Below, in pieces: positions 55,467 through 64,000 of a stretch of DNA of 64,000 nucleotides (position 1 is the stretch's first letter; each line of letters starts with the position of its first letter). The stretch is from assembly GCA_965212525.1 (NCBI GenBank), contig CBDBVC010000036.1, positions 93,091 through 157,090 on the forward strand, in the 5' to 3' direction. Origin of the DNA: SZUA-38 sp965212525 (GTDB lineage: Bacteria; Pseudomonadota; Gammaproteobacteria; Xanthomonadales; SZUA-38). Below the pieces are notes generated by a model, which was given only the letters and a program-made list of their open reading frames with translations, was not told where the DNA came from and searched no databases. Position numbers and translations under genes: made by a program.

Positions 55467-56023
55467 TCAAGACTGACACTATCAACTTCAGGGGTCCGGT
55501 CAGGGTATTGCTGATGCTGCTGGCATCTGCCGTACTGTTCTCGTGTGTGAAATCGGACGCCGATCTGAGAAAGTTCATCCAGGATACCAAGAACCGTGAT
55601 CCTGTACCGATCGAGCCACTGCCCAAGGACAAGGAACTGGAGAAGGTGGTATACATCGTGGAATCGCTTCGCGATCCATTTTCAGGTGGTGGGATCAACG
55701 ATGTTCCGGACAGGCCGGATGATCCGAATGTTGTGGTTGAAGGCCCAAGACCTGATCCGGACAGGCGCAAGGAAATTCTCGAAGGCTTCGAGCTCGACAG
55801 CCTGGAAATGGTGGGGACTTTCCTGATCAATGATATCAACTACGGACTGATCGAGGATCCTGATGGTGTGATACACAGGGTTACAATCGACAATTACATG
55901 GGTCGCAATCATGGCAGGATTGTCCTGGTTCAGGAGAACATGATCAGGCTCAGTGAATTAATTCCAGATGGCCCAAACAAATGGGAACTCACGGTTTCCG
56001 AAATCGCACTTGATGACGGCTGA
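55463..56023 (+). CDS. pilP: Type IV pilus lipoprotein PilP
   Basis: 186 residues from ATG 55463, which overlaps the pilO stop. Lipoprotein signal with lipobox Cys in LLASAVLFSC. Proline-rich disordered linker (DPVPIEPLPKDKELEKV) then the homology region: LRDPFSGGG, LDSLEMVGTF and NYGLIEDPDGVIHRV, ending in a VTVSEIALDD-like strand. It links PilNO to the PilQ secretin. 23 bp separate it from pilQ. Confidence 0.95.
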   Translation: MIKTDTINFRGPVRVLLMLLASAVLFSCVKSDADLRKFIQDTKNRDPVPIEPLPKDKELEKVVYIVESLRDPFSGGGINDVPDRPDDPNVVVEGPRPDPDRRKEILEGFELDSLEMVGTFLINDINYGLIEDPDGVIHRVTIDNYMGRNHGRIVLVQENMIRLSELIPDGPNKWELTVSEIALDDG

Positions 56024-56046
56024 CCTGCAGGTTTTGGGGAAACAAA

Positions 56047-58281
56047 ATGAACAATAACTATGATACCAACCCCGGTGAGAGCACTATGAAGACGAAAAAA
56101 CAAAACAGAAATCGTCTGCGACTGATCGCGATAAGTGCACTGATATGGTGTGTTTTCAGTGGCGCAGCAATCGCAGCAGTTCTCGAGGATATCTCGTATC
56201 GAACCGGTTCGGGTGGTTCAGTTGACGTGATTCTGCAAATATCCGGTGAGATGCCGGAGCCCAGCATGTTTGCGACCGATAACCCGCCGCGAATTGCGAT
56301 AGATCTGCCAAACACAACCAAATCCATGGAGGGCAGGGGCATTGAAATATCATCAGGCGCAACTCGCAGTGTCAATGCAGTGGAAGCAGGGTCCAGAACG
56401 CGAGTCGTGATCGATCTGTTCAGAAATGCCAGTTACACCACCAGTGTGGTGGATGATCGCCTGATCATCAATGTTCAGGGTGCGACTTCCACACTCTCGT
56501 CAACAACAGAGGCAAGCTATGTTTCCCCCACTGTCGATTCCTCACGTACTTCGGTCACTGTGGAGAATGTTGATTTTCGCCGTGGCAAATCAGGCGAGGG
56601 CAAGATCATCGTACTGTTCAATTCCGATGGCGCCAACATCGACCTGAGCAAGAAGGGTGGTCAGCTGCAGGCGACATTCTATAACGTGGACATCCCGGCA
56701 GCGCTTGAGCAACGGCTGGATGTGCTCGATTTTGCGACACCGGTCGAAATCATCGATACACGCTCCCAGGGCAACAAGGTTGTCATGGACATCAGCGTCG
56801 ATGGCGAATATGAGCACCTGGCCTATCAGGCAGGCAATGAATACGTGATCGAGGTGGAAAAGTTCGTTGAAGAAGAGCTGACGCCTGAAGAACTGATTCT
56901 TCAGCCACAGGAATACACTGGCAGCCGGGTGACGTTCAATTTCCAGAGCATCAATGTTCGCGCCATTCTGAATCTGCTCGCCGATGTCTCGGGGCTCAAT
57001 ATCGTGGTCTCGGACACCGTTCAGGGCGACCTGACACTGCACCTGATCAACGTGCCATGGGATCAGGCGCTGGATATTGTTCTCCAGGCCAAGAATCTGG
57101 ACAAGCGACTGAATGACAACGTCATGTGGGTCGCGCCGGCAGCTGAAATTGCAGCACGCGAAAAGCAGTTACTGCAGGCACTGAAGGAGAAGCGTGAGCT
57201 CGAACCACTGCGTTCCACCTACATTCAGGTCAATTATGCACAGGCCACTGACCTCGCAGCAATCATCACCAGTGCGGCAGACTCAAACCCTGGAGATGAC
57301 GGTGCCGGTCTGCTCTCACCACGTGGCTCTGTCACGGTTGATGAGCGCACCAATGTCCTGCTGCTGACAGATACGGTTGACCGGCTGGATGAAATCAGGG
57401 CACTGGTTACTCTGCTTGACAGGCCTGTCAGGCAGGTTCAGATTGAATCCAGAATTGTGATTGCCAACGACAACTTCAGTGACGAACTAGGCGTACGTTT
57501 CGGTGTCACTGGTGGTTATGAAGATCAGCGTGGAAACATCATCGGTCTGGCCGGTTCTTCCGAAGCAGTTGATCGAATGAACAACCTGGCGCTGGTGAAT
57601 CGGCAGATCAACCAGAACAACTCGGGCTTCCCGTTCATTGGCCCTGATGTGCCACCGGCCGGAATTTCAGTGCCACCACTGGGAGAACGCCTGAGCGTCA
57701 ATTTCCCATCGACTCAGACAGCTGCACGCTGGGCAGTGGGTATCCTGACATCTGATTACCTGCTCGATCTGGAATTGTCTGCACTGGAAACAGAAGGGCG
57801 GGGCGAAGTAATTTCAAGCCCGAGAATCATCACGGCGAATCAGAAGGAATCGTTCATCAGGCAGGGTGTGGAAATACCCTACCTGCAGGCAACATCCTCG
57901 GGTGCTGCGAACATCGCGTTCAAGGATGCCGTGCTTGAGCTCAAGGTGCAGCCATTGATTACGCCCGATGAGCGCGTGTTCCTGCAACTTGAAGTGAAGA
58001 AGGACACAGTGGGCGAAATCGTGCCCCTGCTGGGAGGTTCAATTCCAAGTATCGATACCCGTGAGCTGGGTACCGAGGTCTTGGTCGATTCGGGACAGAC
58101 AGTGGTTCTGGGCGGTATCTATGAACAGACGGTCAGACTCGATAAAAACAAGGTGCCTGTGCTGGGTGACATCCCTGGTATCGGCAACCTATTCAGGCAA
58201 CGAACGAAACAAAACAACAAAGGCGAACTGTTGATATTTGTAACACCGACCATTCTTAACGAAAATGTTCGGCTGAACTGA
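56047..58281 (+). CDS. pilQ: Type IV pilus secretin PilQ
   Basis: 744 residues; ATG 56047 has a GGGGAAAC site, and ATG 56086 is an alternative. Signal-anchored N-terminus (LRLIAISALIWCVFSGAAIA), AMIN domain(s) at about residues 40-270 for peptidoglycan binding, the N0/N1 secretin modules (VTFNFQSINVRAILNLLADV, VTVDERTNVLLLTDT) and the C-terminal beta-barrel secretin domain (SSPRIITANQKESFIRQGVE, GTEVLVDSGQTVVLGGIYEQ, LGDIPGIGNLFR). It forms the outer-membrane pore for the pilus. Last gene of pilMNOPQ. Confidence 0.97.
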   Translation: MNNNYDTNPGESTMKTKKQNRNRLRLIAISALIWCVFSGAAIAAVLEDISYRTGSGGSVDVILQISGEMPEPSMFATDNPPRIAIDLPNTTKSMEGRGIEISSGATRSVNAVEAGSRTRVVIDLFRNASYTTSVVDDRLIINVQGATSTLSSTTEASYVSPTVDSSRTSVTVENVDFRRGKSGEGKIIVLFNSDGANIDLSKKGGQLQATFYNVDIPAALEQRLDVLDFATPVEIIDTRSQGNKVVMDISVDGEYEHLAYQAGNEYVIEVEKFVEEELTPEELILQPQEYTGSRVTFNFQSINVRAILNLLADVSGLNIVVSDTVQGDLTLHLINVPWDQALDIVLQAKNLDKRLNDNVMWVAPAAEIAAREKQLLQALKEKRELEPLRSTYIQVNYAQATDLAAIITSAADSNPGDDGAGLLSPRGSVTVDERTNVLLLTDTVDRLDEIRALVTLLDRPVRQVQIESRIVIANDNFSDELGVRFGVTGGYEDQRGNIIGLAGSSEAVDRMNNLALVNRQINQNNSGFPFIGPDVPPAGISVPPLGERLSVNFPSTQTAARWAVGILTSDYLLDLELSALETEGRGEVISSPRIITANQKESFIRQGVEIPYLQATSSGAANIAFKDAVLELKVQPLITPDERVFLQLEVKKDTVGEIVPLLGGSIPSIDTRELGTEVLVDSGQTVVLGGIYEQTVRLDKNKVPVLGDIPGIGNLFRQRTKQNNKGELLIFVTPTILNENVRLN

Positions 58282-58323
58282 TATAACACGATTCGACAAA
58301 ACAGGATTTGACGACAGGCTGGT

Positions 58324-61020
58324 ATGACGATGATAACAATGAAAAGAACAAAGATTGCGATTGTACTACTGATTTCCTCACTGATTGTTGCCGCATGTGG
58401 GGGCGGCGGCGGAGGTGGTGCCACCGAGCCTGTGGCTCCCCTGAGAGTAACGTTGACCATCCAGGATAACACCCTGTCGGTCAACGATGGCGATGTGTTC
58501 TATGAGCCCGGCACCGAATTCGCTACCCTGCTGACCATCACCGTCAGAACGAATAACGGTCAGGTGGTTGCTGATGGCACCGTGGTGTCACTGAGCGTAA
58601 ACAATACATCCATCGCACTACTGTCTACATTGACCGAGCTGGCAACCCAGTCCGGTGCACTTTCGGTCACCACGACAGCCGGCACGGCACAGGCGGTACT
58701 GCATTCCAACGACACGGTCGGCAGCGTGACGGTCAACGCCAGTGTGTTCGATGCACAGGCCAACCGCAGCGTGAACACCACGGGCATCGTTCAGGTGGCA
58801 CAGGGCAATCCACCACTGCAGCGATTGACACTGACGACAAACCGGCTGGCAATTCCTGCGCGTCCACCCGGCGTTCCTGTCTTCCCAGGCTCCCGTTATA
58901 TTGCTGAAGTCAACATGCAGTTCAGGGAAGCTGATGGCGATCTGATTTCACCGACCAATGCCGAATTTGGCGTATCCATCACACCGGTCGATATTGCCGC
59001 GTTCTCGACAGCGGATGATCCCCAGACGACCGACATCGACGAATTCTTCTCACTGCTGGTGAACGGTCCGATTGATGCGGCAGGCGGTGAGGCCAAGGCA
59101 TTTGTTCATTCATTCGATTCACCCGGTGAAGTGATCCTCTCGGTCAATGCACAGGATCCGAATGACGGTCAGAATTTCTCCGAGCAAATCACAATCACTG
59201 TGACCGAGCCCGCCAGCGATGGCTTGCCAGGTTCAGTTCTGGCCGCACCATTCCCTGGTCCGATCTATATACAGGGTTCGGGTGGAATCACGGCTCGACC
59301 GATTCAGGTGATCGTTCAGGACGGTGGATTCGAAGATGTCGCTAATCCGGGACCGGGCATCAACAATGTTCAGTTCGATATCATTACTGCCGAGCCAAAC
59401 TCGGGTGAACTGTTGAGAGGTGTCAATGCCTCTGGTGCCAATGTTCAGGGCACCACGATTGCTCTTGCGACCACTCAGGGTGAAACCACGGCGACACTGG
59501 TTGGCGGTAACCAGCCCAATGAAGTGACTGTGAGAATCACGGCAGATGCAGCCGACAACAATGTCGATAACGGCATTCAGGCGCCAGTCGTCAGTCAGAC
59601 CACGGTCGACATCAGCGACGGTGTACCCTTTGCTGTTCGCCTGACCACAATTCCAACCAATTCACTGTTCATCAATCCGGTCGACCCATCGGTCACCGTT
59701 GTTGATGACGCTGGATTCCCGGTTGAACCCAATGCAACCTACTCGATCAATGTGAGTGCACTGGTCACCGACCGTGCCGGTAATCCACCGGCCAACCCGG
59801 TCACCCTGCGCTACGGTCTGGTTGATGCACCATTGTCACTGTTCCCGACAGGCGGCCCCGGCGTATTCTTCCTCAGTGGTGGTGATGGTAACCCGACTGA
59901 AGGTGGTACACGATTCAACGCACCGACAGGCGCATTCCTGACCGCTGGTGGTGGTGCCGGTCCTGGCGATACACTGATACTCTTCGGTGAAGATGTGATT
60001 GGTAACAAGGATCTTGAGGGTGCGCGTGAGGTGACCACAATAATCGATCAGAACGATCTGAACGTTGATCGCGCATTCAATCTGAATGACACAACAGGCA
60101 ATGTCGTGAATTCAGGGCCGGTCATTCCTTATCTGATCGGACGTGCTGAAAACGCCAATATCGAAACCAATATGGTGACTGATGAAAATGGCGTGGCCAC
60201 AACGCGTCTTAACTACCCGGTCTCGCAAATCGGTCGTGCCAGTGCCGTCTATGTCGAAGGATCATTCGATGAGGGCAATACGGGCAATCCACAGACATTC
60301 GCCGATGCCGTACTGATGCGATATCCGGCGGCACTGTCAACTACGCTGACTGTATCGCCACAGACCATACAGGCCAACCGTCCCGTAAACGTTCTGGTCT
60401 GCCTGGAGGATGCACTCCGCGTGCCGATCCAGGGACAGTTCATCAACTTTGCCTTCAATCTGTCGACCGGCACGGGTCGTGTCGATGGTGTGGCCGGCAG
60501 TGGCCTGACCGCCAATGCGACCGGCGGTGACGGTTGTGTGGTTGCCGTGGTCGAAACCTCCGGTATTCCCGCAGGTTCAGGCAGCATGGAAGATGTGCTG
60601 ACATTCAGTGCCATCGACTCATCAGCTAATGTCATGATCGTTGCACCAAACAATGCCATTCTCCAGCTGATTCCAAGCGCGATACTGGGCGACGGCACAA
60701 CAACAGTCACCATTCGATACCTTGATGAAGGCGGCAGCCCGGTCGAAGGAATCGGAATTACCGGTAGCTGCACGATTGACTCTGGCCCGGGCACCATTAT
60801 CATCACCGATCCTCCGGGAACCACCGATGTGAATGGTGAGACCACGGCGAGAGTGACCACGGTTGTGAATGGATTTGTATGTCCACCATCCATGCCGAAC
60901 CCGGAAGCCTCCACAGGTACGTGCGAGTTCACAACGGCAACCGGCGACCCAACTGCCACCCTGATGGTGACGGGTATCCTGGTGGATGGTTCACTGTTCA
61001 GTCCACCGTGTACACCGTAA
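58324..61020 (+). CDS. Large Ig-like surface lipoprotein downstream of pilQ
   Basis: 898 residues. Lipoprotein signal MKRTKIAIVLLISSLIVAAC with the lipidated Cys followed directly by a run of seven Gly, a linker often seen on exposed lipoproteins. The rest is beta-rich, Thr/Val/Asn/Gly rich and acidic: several bacterial Ig-like (Big_1-like) domains with patterns such as GTVVSLSVNNTSIALL, ATTQGETTATLVGG, DENGVATTRLNYPVS and TDVNGETTARVTTV. Five to seven repeats are suggested. Cysteines near the C-terminus may form disulphides. It starts 42 bp after pilQ with no terminator between and ends at a strong one, so it may be co-transcribed with the pilus operon. ATG 58339 is an alternative start. Confidence 0.85.
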   Translation: MTMITMKRTKIAIVLLISSLIVAACGGGGGGGATEPVAPLRVTLTIQDNTLSVNDGDVFYEPGTEFATLLTITVRTNNGQVVADGTVVSLSVNNTSIALLSTLTELATQSGALSVTTTAGTAQAVLHSNDTVGSVTVNASVFDAQANRSVNTTGIVQVAQGNPPLQRLTLTTNRLAIPARPPGVPVFPGSRYIAEVNMQFREADGDLISPTNAEFGVSITPVDIAAFSTADDPQTTDIDEFFSLLVNGPIDAAGGEAKAFVHSFDSPGEVILSVNAQDPNDGQNFSEQITITVTEPASDGLPGSVLAAPFPGPIYIQGSGGITARPIQVIVQDGGFEDVANPGPGINNVQFDIITAEPNSGELLRGVNASGANVQGTTIALATTQGETTATLVGGNQPNEVTVRITADAADNNVDNGIQAPVVSQTTVDISDGVPFAVRLTTIPTNSLFINPVDPSVTVVDDAGFPVEPNATYSINVSALVTDRAGNPPANPVTLRYGLVDAPLSLFPTGGPGVFFLSGGDGNPTEGGTRFNAPTGAFLTAGGGAGPGDTLILFGEDVIGNKDLEGAREVTTIIDQNDLNVDRAFNLNDTTGNVVNSGPVIPYLIGRAENANIETNMVTDENGVATTRLNYPVSQIGRASAVYVEGSFDEGNTGNPQTFADAVLMRYPAALSTTLTVSPQTIQANRPVNVLVCLEDALRVPIQGQFINFAFNLSTGTGRVDGVAGSGLTANATGGDGCVVAVVETSGIPAGSGSMEDVLTFSAIDSSANVMIVAPNNAILQLIPSAILGDGTTTVTIRYLDEGGSPVEGIGITGSCTIDSGPGTIIITDPPGTTDVNGETTARVTTVVNGFVCPPSMPNPEASTGTCEFTTATGDPTATLMVTGILVDGSLFSPPCTP

Positions 61021-61037
61021 GCCGGTAAGCTACACAG

Positions 61038-61066
61038 AAAAAAGCCGCCCATCGGGCGGCTTTTTT
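61038..61066. terminator. Strong rho-independent terminator after the pil-lipoprotein unit
   Basis: Core stem GCCGCCC / GGGCGGC with ATC loop, flanked by A6 (61038-61043) and T6 (61061-61066). It ends the pilMNOPQ-lipoprotein transcript and could also act on the minus strand. Confidence 0.92.
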
Positions 61067-61208
61067 CATGCCCAGTACATGATCAAACTCATGGCCTATG
61101 GCACACATTCTCGGATTTCGAGTAAACTAGTGCGTTTTGTAATGAGTGGCGCGCAAGCTGCGCCTGATGCGCATGGATACAAACTTGAACGTACAACAGG
61201 ACAGTATT

Positions 61209-62186
61209 ATGACGGCTGATTCGCCGAGACAAGCGATTCTGGAATTGCGGGAGCAGGTTTCCCGATGCATCATCGGCCAACCGGCTCTGGTTGACCGCCT
61301 GCTGATCGCATTGCTGGCAAACGGACATCTGCTGGTTGAGGGCGCACCGGGTCTGGCCAAGACAACGGCCATCAAGGAACTTGCGCAACGCATCGAAGGA
61401 GATTACCACCGGGTTCAGTTCACACCGGATCTGCTACCGGCAGACCTAACAGGAACGGAGGTATTCAGGCCGCAGAACGCCAACTTCGAATTTCAGCACG
61501 GTCCCATTTTTCACAACCTGATTCTGGCTGATGAAGTGAACAGGGCACCTGCCAAGGTTCAGTCAGCATTGCTTGAAGCCATGGGCGAACGGCAGGTGAC
61601 GGTTGGCAGCCATACCTACGACCTGCCTAAACTGTTTCTGGTCATGGCCACACAGAACCCAATCGAACAGGAAGGTACCTACCCCCTGCCGGAAGCGCAG
61701 CTGGATCGATTTCTGTTGCACGTCAGTATCGGCTACCCTGACAGGCAGTCCGAACTCGACATCATGAAACTGGGGCGTAAACAGGCTCTGCAACTGCTGT
61801 CTGAGAAGACTGAGCAGGAAACGACAATCTCGCAGGAGGATATCTTCGCTGCGCAGAAAGAAGTGATCGATCTGTATCTGTCAGAAGATCTGGAACAGTA
61901 CATTGTTGAACTGGTTCTGGCGACGCGTGATCCGGGCAAATATGGCGAAGACCTTGCCAGCTGGGTGAACTACGGTGCCAGTCCCAGGGCAACCATTGCA
62001 CTTGATCGCTGTGCCCGTGCACATGCCTGGCTGAATGGCCGGGATTTCGTCAGTCCGGAAGATATCCAGACCATGGCAACCGACGTCATGCGGCACCGCA
62101 TTCTGCTGTCATTTGAAGCCGAGGCCGACGGAATCACGACACAGCACATGATCGAAACCCTGATCGAGCGCATTCCGCTGCCATAA
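61209..62186 (+). CDS. MoxR family AAA+ ATPase
   Basis: About 325 residues from ATG 61209 (AGGAC 8-9 bases upstream); longer starts exist at 61146 (GTG) and 61173. Domain marks: QVSRCIIGQPALVDRLLIAL, Walker A LLVEGAPGLAKT, RVQFTPDLLPADLTGTEVF, Walker B NLILADEVNRAPAKVQSALL, sensor region ATQNPIEQEGTYPLPEAQLD and the C-terminal lid. MoxR ATPases are chaperone-like helpers for VWA-domain partners. First gene of MoxR-DUF58-DUF4381-BatA. DUF58 begins 5 bp after its stop. Confidence 0.94.
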   Translation: MTADSPRQAILELREQVSRCIIGQPALVDRLLIALLANGHLLVEGAPGLAKTTAIKELAQRIEGDYHRVQFTPDLLPADLTGTEVFRPQNANFEFQHGPIFHNLILADEVNRAPAKVQSALLEAMGERQVTVGSHTYDLPKLFLVMATQNPIEQEGTYPLPEAQLDRFLLHVSIGYPDRQSELDIMKLGRKQALQLLSEKTEQETTISQEDIFAAQKEVIDLYLSEDLEQYIVELVLATRDPGKYGEDLASWVNYGASPRATIALDRCARAHAWLNGRDFVSPEDIQTMATDVMRHRILLSFEAEADGITTQHMIETLIERIPLP

Positions 62187-62191
62187 GCCAT

Positions 62192-63133
62192 ATGTTCAAT
62201 CAGCCCATCGATCTTGAACAGTTCGGATTCACGCTGGACGACCTGAGTCGTTTTCAGGGTTATGCCAGAACGCTGATCCTCAACAGCAAGCGCCCGGTCT
62301 CATCGGTGATTGCCGGTGTGCACACCTCAAGATTCAGGGGGCGAGGTGTTGATTATCTTGAGTCTCGAGCCTATCAGATCGGTGATGATATCCGTAATCT
62401 TGACTGGCGTGTGACGGCAAGAACGGGTGAGCCGTATACCAAGGTCTTTCAGGAAGAACGTGAGCGACCCGTCATCTGTGTGGTCGACATGACACCGTCC
62501 ATGTATTTTGCAACCCATGGCACACTGAAGGTGATACTGGCAGCCCGTATGGCCAGTCTGATCGGCTGGGCAGCCATACAGCGCGGTGATCGCATCGGTG
62601 GGTTGATCTACAGCGCCAGCTCACATCAGGAGATCAGACCGGCAGGTGGCCGGCGTGGTATATCGCGTTTCATCAAGACATTGCATGAATCAACCCTGGC
62701 CAACAATCCTCAGACCTGCTCGCTGGAAACATCCATGCGTCAGTCAATGCACCGTCTCAGGCGTGTTTCGAGACCGGGCAGCCTGATTATCCTGTTTTCC
62801 GATTTCCTGAAACTGGATGATGAAATGACCCGGCACCTGACACAGCTGAGACAGCATTGTGACGTTGTCGCATTCAATATTGCAGATCACATCGAACTGG
62901 AATTGCCGCCTGCAGATCAGTACCGTGTCAGTGATGGCTCGCGCTCAGGCACGATCAATCTGCTGGACAGAAAGCATCGTGAGCGTTTTCAGCAGTACTT
63001 CAATGACAAGCATCAGGCTGCCGAATCACTGTGCAAGCGAATAGGGATTCATTATTCACAGGTAATGACGGATCAGGATCCACTTGATGCACTGTTTGCC
63101 GTGTTTGCCAGACGCACCGGGTCAGCCGCATGA
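62192..63133 (+). CDS. DUF58 (VWA-like) protein
   Basis: 313 residues. FRGRGVDYLESRAYQIGDD and IRNLDWRVTARTGEPYTKVF are the DUF58 signature; a von Willebrand A-like part follows with VVDMTPSMYFATHG (a modified MIDAS: D-x-T-x-S) and SRPGSLIILFSDFL. Cytoplasmic partner of the MoxR ATPase in the Bacteroides aerotolerance-type and similar operons. Its stop overlaps the DUF4381 start by 4 bases. Confidence 0.93.
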   Translation: MFNQPIDLEQFGFTLDDLSRFQGYARTLILNSKRPVSSVIAGVHTSRFRGRGVDYLESRAYQIGDDIRNLDWRVTARTGEPYTKVFQEERERPVICVVDMTPSMYFATHGTLKVILAARMASLIGWAAIQRGDRIGGLIYSASSHQEIRPAGGRRGISRFIKTLHESTLANNPQTCSLETSMRQSMHRLRRVSRPGSLIILFSDFLKLDDEMTRHLTQLRQHCDVVAFNIADHIELELPPADQYRVSDGSRSGTINLLDRKHRERFQQYFNDKHQAAESLCKRIGIHYSQVMTDQDPLDALFAVFARRTGSAA

Positions 63134-63673
63134 GTTCTGCCGTCGCACCCGAGGTTCCGCAAATTCCAATTCGGGATATTCACCTCTCGCCGGCACCGGA
63201 CTGGTGGCCTCCGGCACCTGGCTGGTGGATCCTGGCAGCACTGGTGCTGACGATACTGATTGTTCTGACTATTGTTCAGGTCATTCGCTACAGGCGATAC
63301 AGGCGTTACCTCAAGGTGAGAGAAGAACTCGAATCGGTAGAGCGGCAATGGCGTGAGGACAGCGACCCGGGCAAGCTGATACGTGCCATTTCACGCCTGT
63401 TGCGCAGAACCGTGCTGTTAGCAGGTGGGGATCGATCACTGGCAGTGATGAGCGGCAAGAACTGGGCAGCTTATCTTTCATCAATTTCACCAGGTGATCA
63501 GAGGGTATCAGATGCGGCCATGGTTGTTGCCACTCAGGGTGTATAGCAACTGTCCTGCTACCGACAAGCCGGAGGCAATCATCGAACTGGCAGATGTGTG
63601 GATGCGTCATGCCTACACAGGCAAGCCAGTGATCAAAGCAGAGGCACCCAGTCTGGCCGGGGTAGCATCATGA
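63130..63673 (+). CDS. DUF4381 membrane protein (frame break near the C-terminus)
   Basis: The frame from ATG 63130 ends at TAG 63544-63546 (138 residues). Removing one G from GGG at 63537-63539 lets it continue to TGA 63671-63673, overlapping the next start by 4 bases and giving 180 residues, which fits the operon style and the family length. Family marks: IRDIHLSPAPDWWPPAPGWW directly before one transmembrane helix (ILAALVLTILIVLTIVQVI), then a helical domain (LIRAISRLLRRTVLLAGG). The exact break position is inferred. Anchors the MoxR/VWA assembly at the membrane. Confidence 0.82.
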
Positions 63674-64000
63674 TCAAGTTTCCGTGGCTATGGGCACTGA
63701 TTCCGGCGCTGCTGATTCCACTGCTGTACCGCTTGCTGCCCGCCGCTTCAAGAGCCACGGGTATGGCGCTTCGAGTTCCGTTCTTCAACGATTTCATTTC
63801 AGATAACCCGCAAACTGTCCGGGGCAGTCACTGGACGCGGTTTCTGGTCGTACTCGCGTACCTGCTGTTTGTGGCAGCGCTGATACGACCCCAGTACATC
63901 GGTGAACCGATCAGTATTCCCGAATCGCAGCGTGACATGATGCTGGCAGTCGACATTTCCGGCAGTATGGATTTCAGGGACCTGAAACTGGCAGGCCAGC
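63670..64000 (+). CDS. BatA-type VWA membrane protein (partial, runs off the right edge)
   Basis: 110 residues visible from ATG 63670. Two N-terminal membrane helices (WLWALIPALLIPLLYRLL and FLVVLAYLLFVAALI) separated by a short loop, then the start of a von Willebrand A domain with the MIDAS motif DISGSMDF at the edge. BatA/BatB-like proteins follow MoxR-DUF58-DUF4381 in this operon type and use the metal site for protein contacts in the periplasm or membrane. The C-terminus is outside the window. Confidence 0.88.
   Translation, partial: MIKFPWLWALIPALLIPLLYRLLPAASRATGMALRVPFFNDFISDNPQTVRGSHWTRFLVVLAYLLFVAALIRPQYIGEPISIPESQRDMMLAVDISGSMDFRDLKLAGQ

Noticed and set aside
60249..61052. 267-codon minus-strand frame in the lipoprotein gene
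   Set aside because: Low-complexity composition of the Thr/Gly-rich lipoprotein produces long antisense frames; no ribosome site or family.
1..64000. CRISPR array, tRNA or rRNA genes, insertion sequences, integrase or phage genes
   Set aside because: No regularly spaced repeats, cloverleaf-like segments, transposase or integrase motifs were found on reading through both strands.

Overview
The window is a gene-dense chromosomal segment of a free-living, Gram-negative gammaproteobacterium. The type IV pilus operon pilMNOPQ, rsmG-parA-parB, zapE, acpH, slyX, mrcA, an MltF-like lytic transglycosylase and a plant-type gshA all point to Gammaproteobacteria. The load of secreted proteases (two S8 subtilases, one C25 gingipain-type enzyme), Ig-like lipoproteins and short-chain dehydrogenase/acyl-CoA dehydrogenase genes fits a proteolytic, lipid-using aquatic lineage near Xanthomonadales/Chromatiales (Wenzhouxiangella-like). 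That last placement is an inference from gene content only. I saw no tRNA, rRNA, IS element, integrase, phage gene or CRISPR array, so this looks like core and lineage-specific chromosome rather than an island.

Layout. 1-9.7 kb (mostly minus strand): coaX and a DUF2520 protein; a membrane protein; an EAL/HD-GYP cyclic-di-GMP pair; then a co-directional run of acyl-CoA dehydrogenase, phosphotransferase, SDR, degenerate alpha/beta hydrolase and zapE. 9.9-13 kb (plus): SDR, saccharopine-dehydrogenase-like protein, acpH, DUF924. 13-16.4 kb: DUF554 membrane protein, an exported protein with a C-terminal sorting-like tail, and an S8 protease. 16.5-22.2 kb (plus): a fused E1 2-oxoacid dehydrogenase, its E2, a wax ester synthase/DGAT and a lipase-like hydrolase, almost all broken by single-base insertions. 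22.3-31.5 kb: slyX, cdd, two secreted amidohydrolase-family proteins, a small unknown gene, uvrD and a thiolase. 31.5-46.1 kb: MltF-like transglycosylase, Sel1 protein, 1388-residue subtilase, parB-parA-rsmG, DUF945 protein, C25 protease. 46.3-53 kb: gshA, rpmE2, gltA, a nucleotidyltransferase-like protein and mrcA. 53.2-61 kb: pilMNOPQ followed without a visible terminator by an 898-residue Ig-like lipoprotein. 61.2-64 kb: MoxR-DUF58-DUF4381-BatA operon running off the end.

The strongest oddity is technical and biological at once: between 16.17 and 22.39 kb I count about twenty frame breaks, nearly all +1 and mostly the lengthening of a short run by one base. When each is removed, the families' expected motifs and an open frame to a sensible stop return. 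That insertion-only bias argues for local consensus error rather than true gene decay. Beneath it lies an interesting operon that would make acyl-CoA from a 2-oxoacid and esterify it. Other points of interest are a predicted pseudo-hydrolase that has lost both Ser and His next to zapE, an HD-GYP protein whose HD is CD, a pilQ-linked Ig-like lipoprotein, a lytic transglycosylase with two binding-protein modules, and amidohydrolase-fold proteins lacking the metal-binding HxH.
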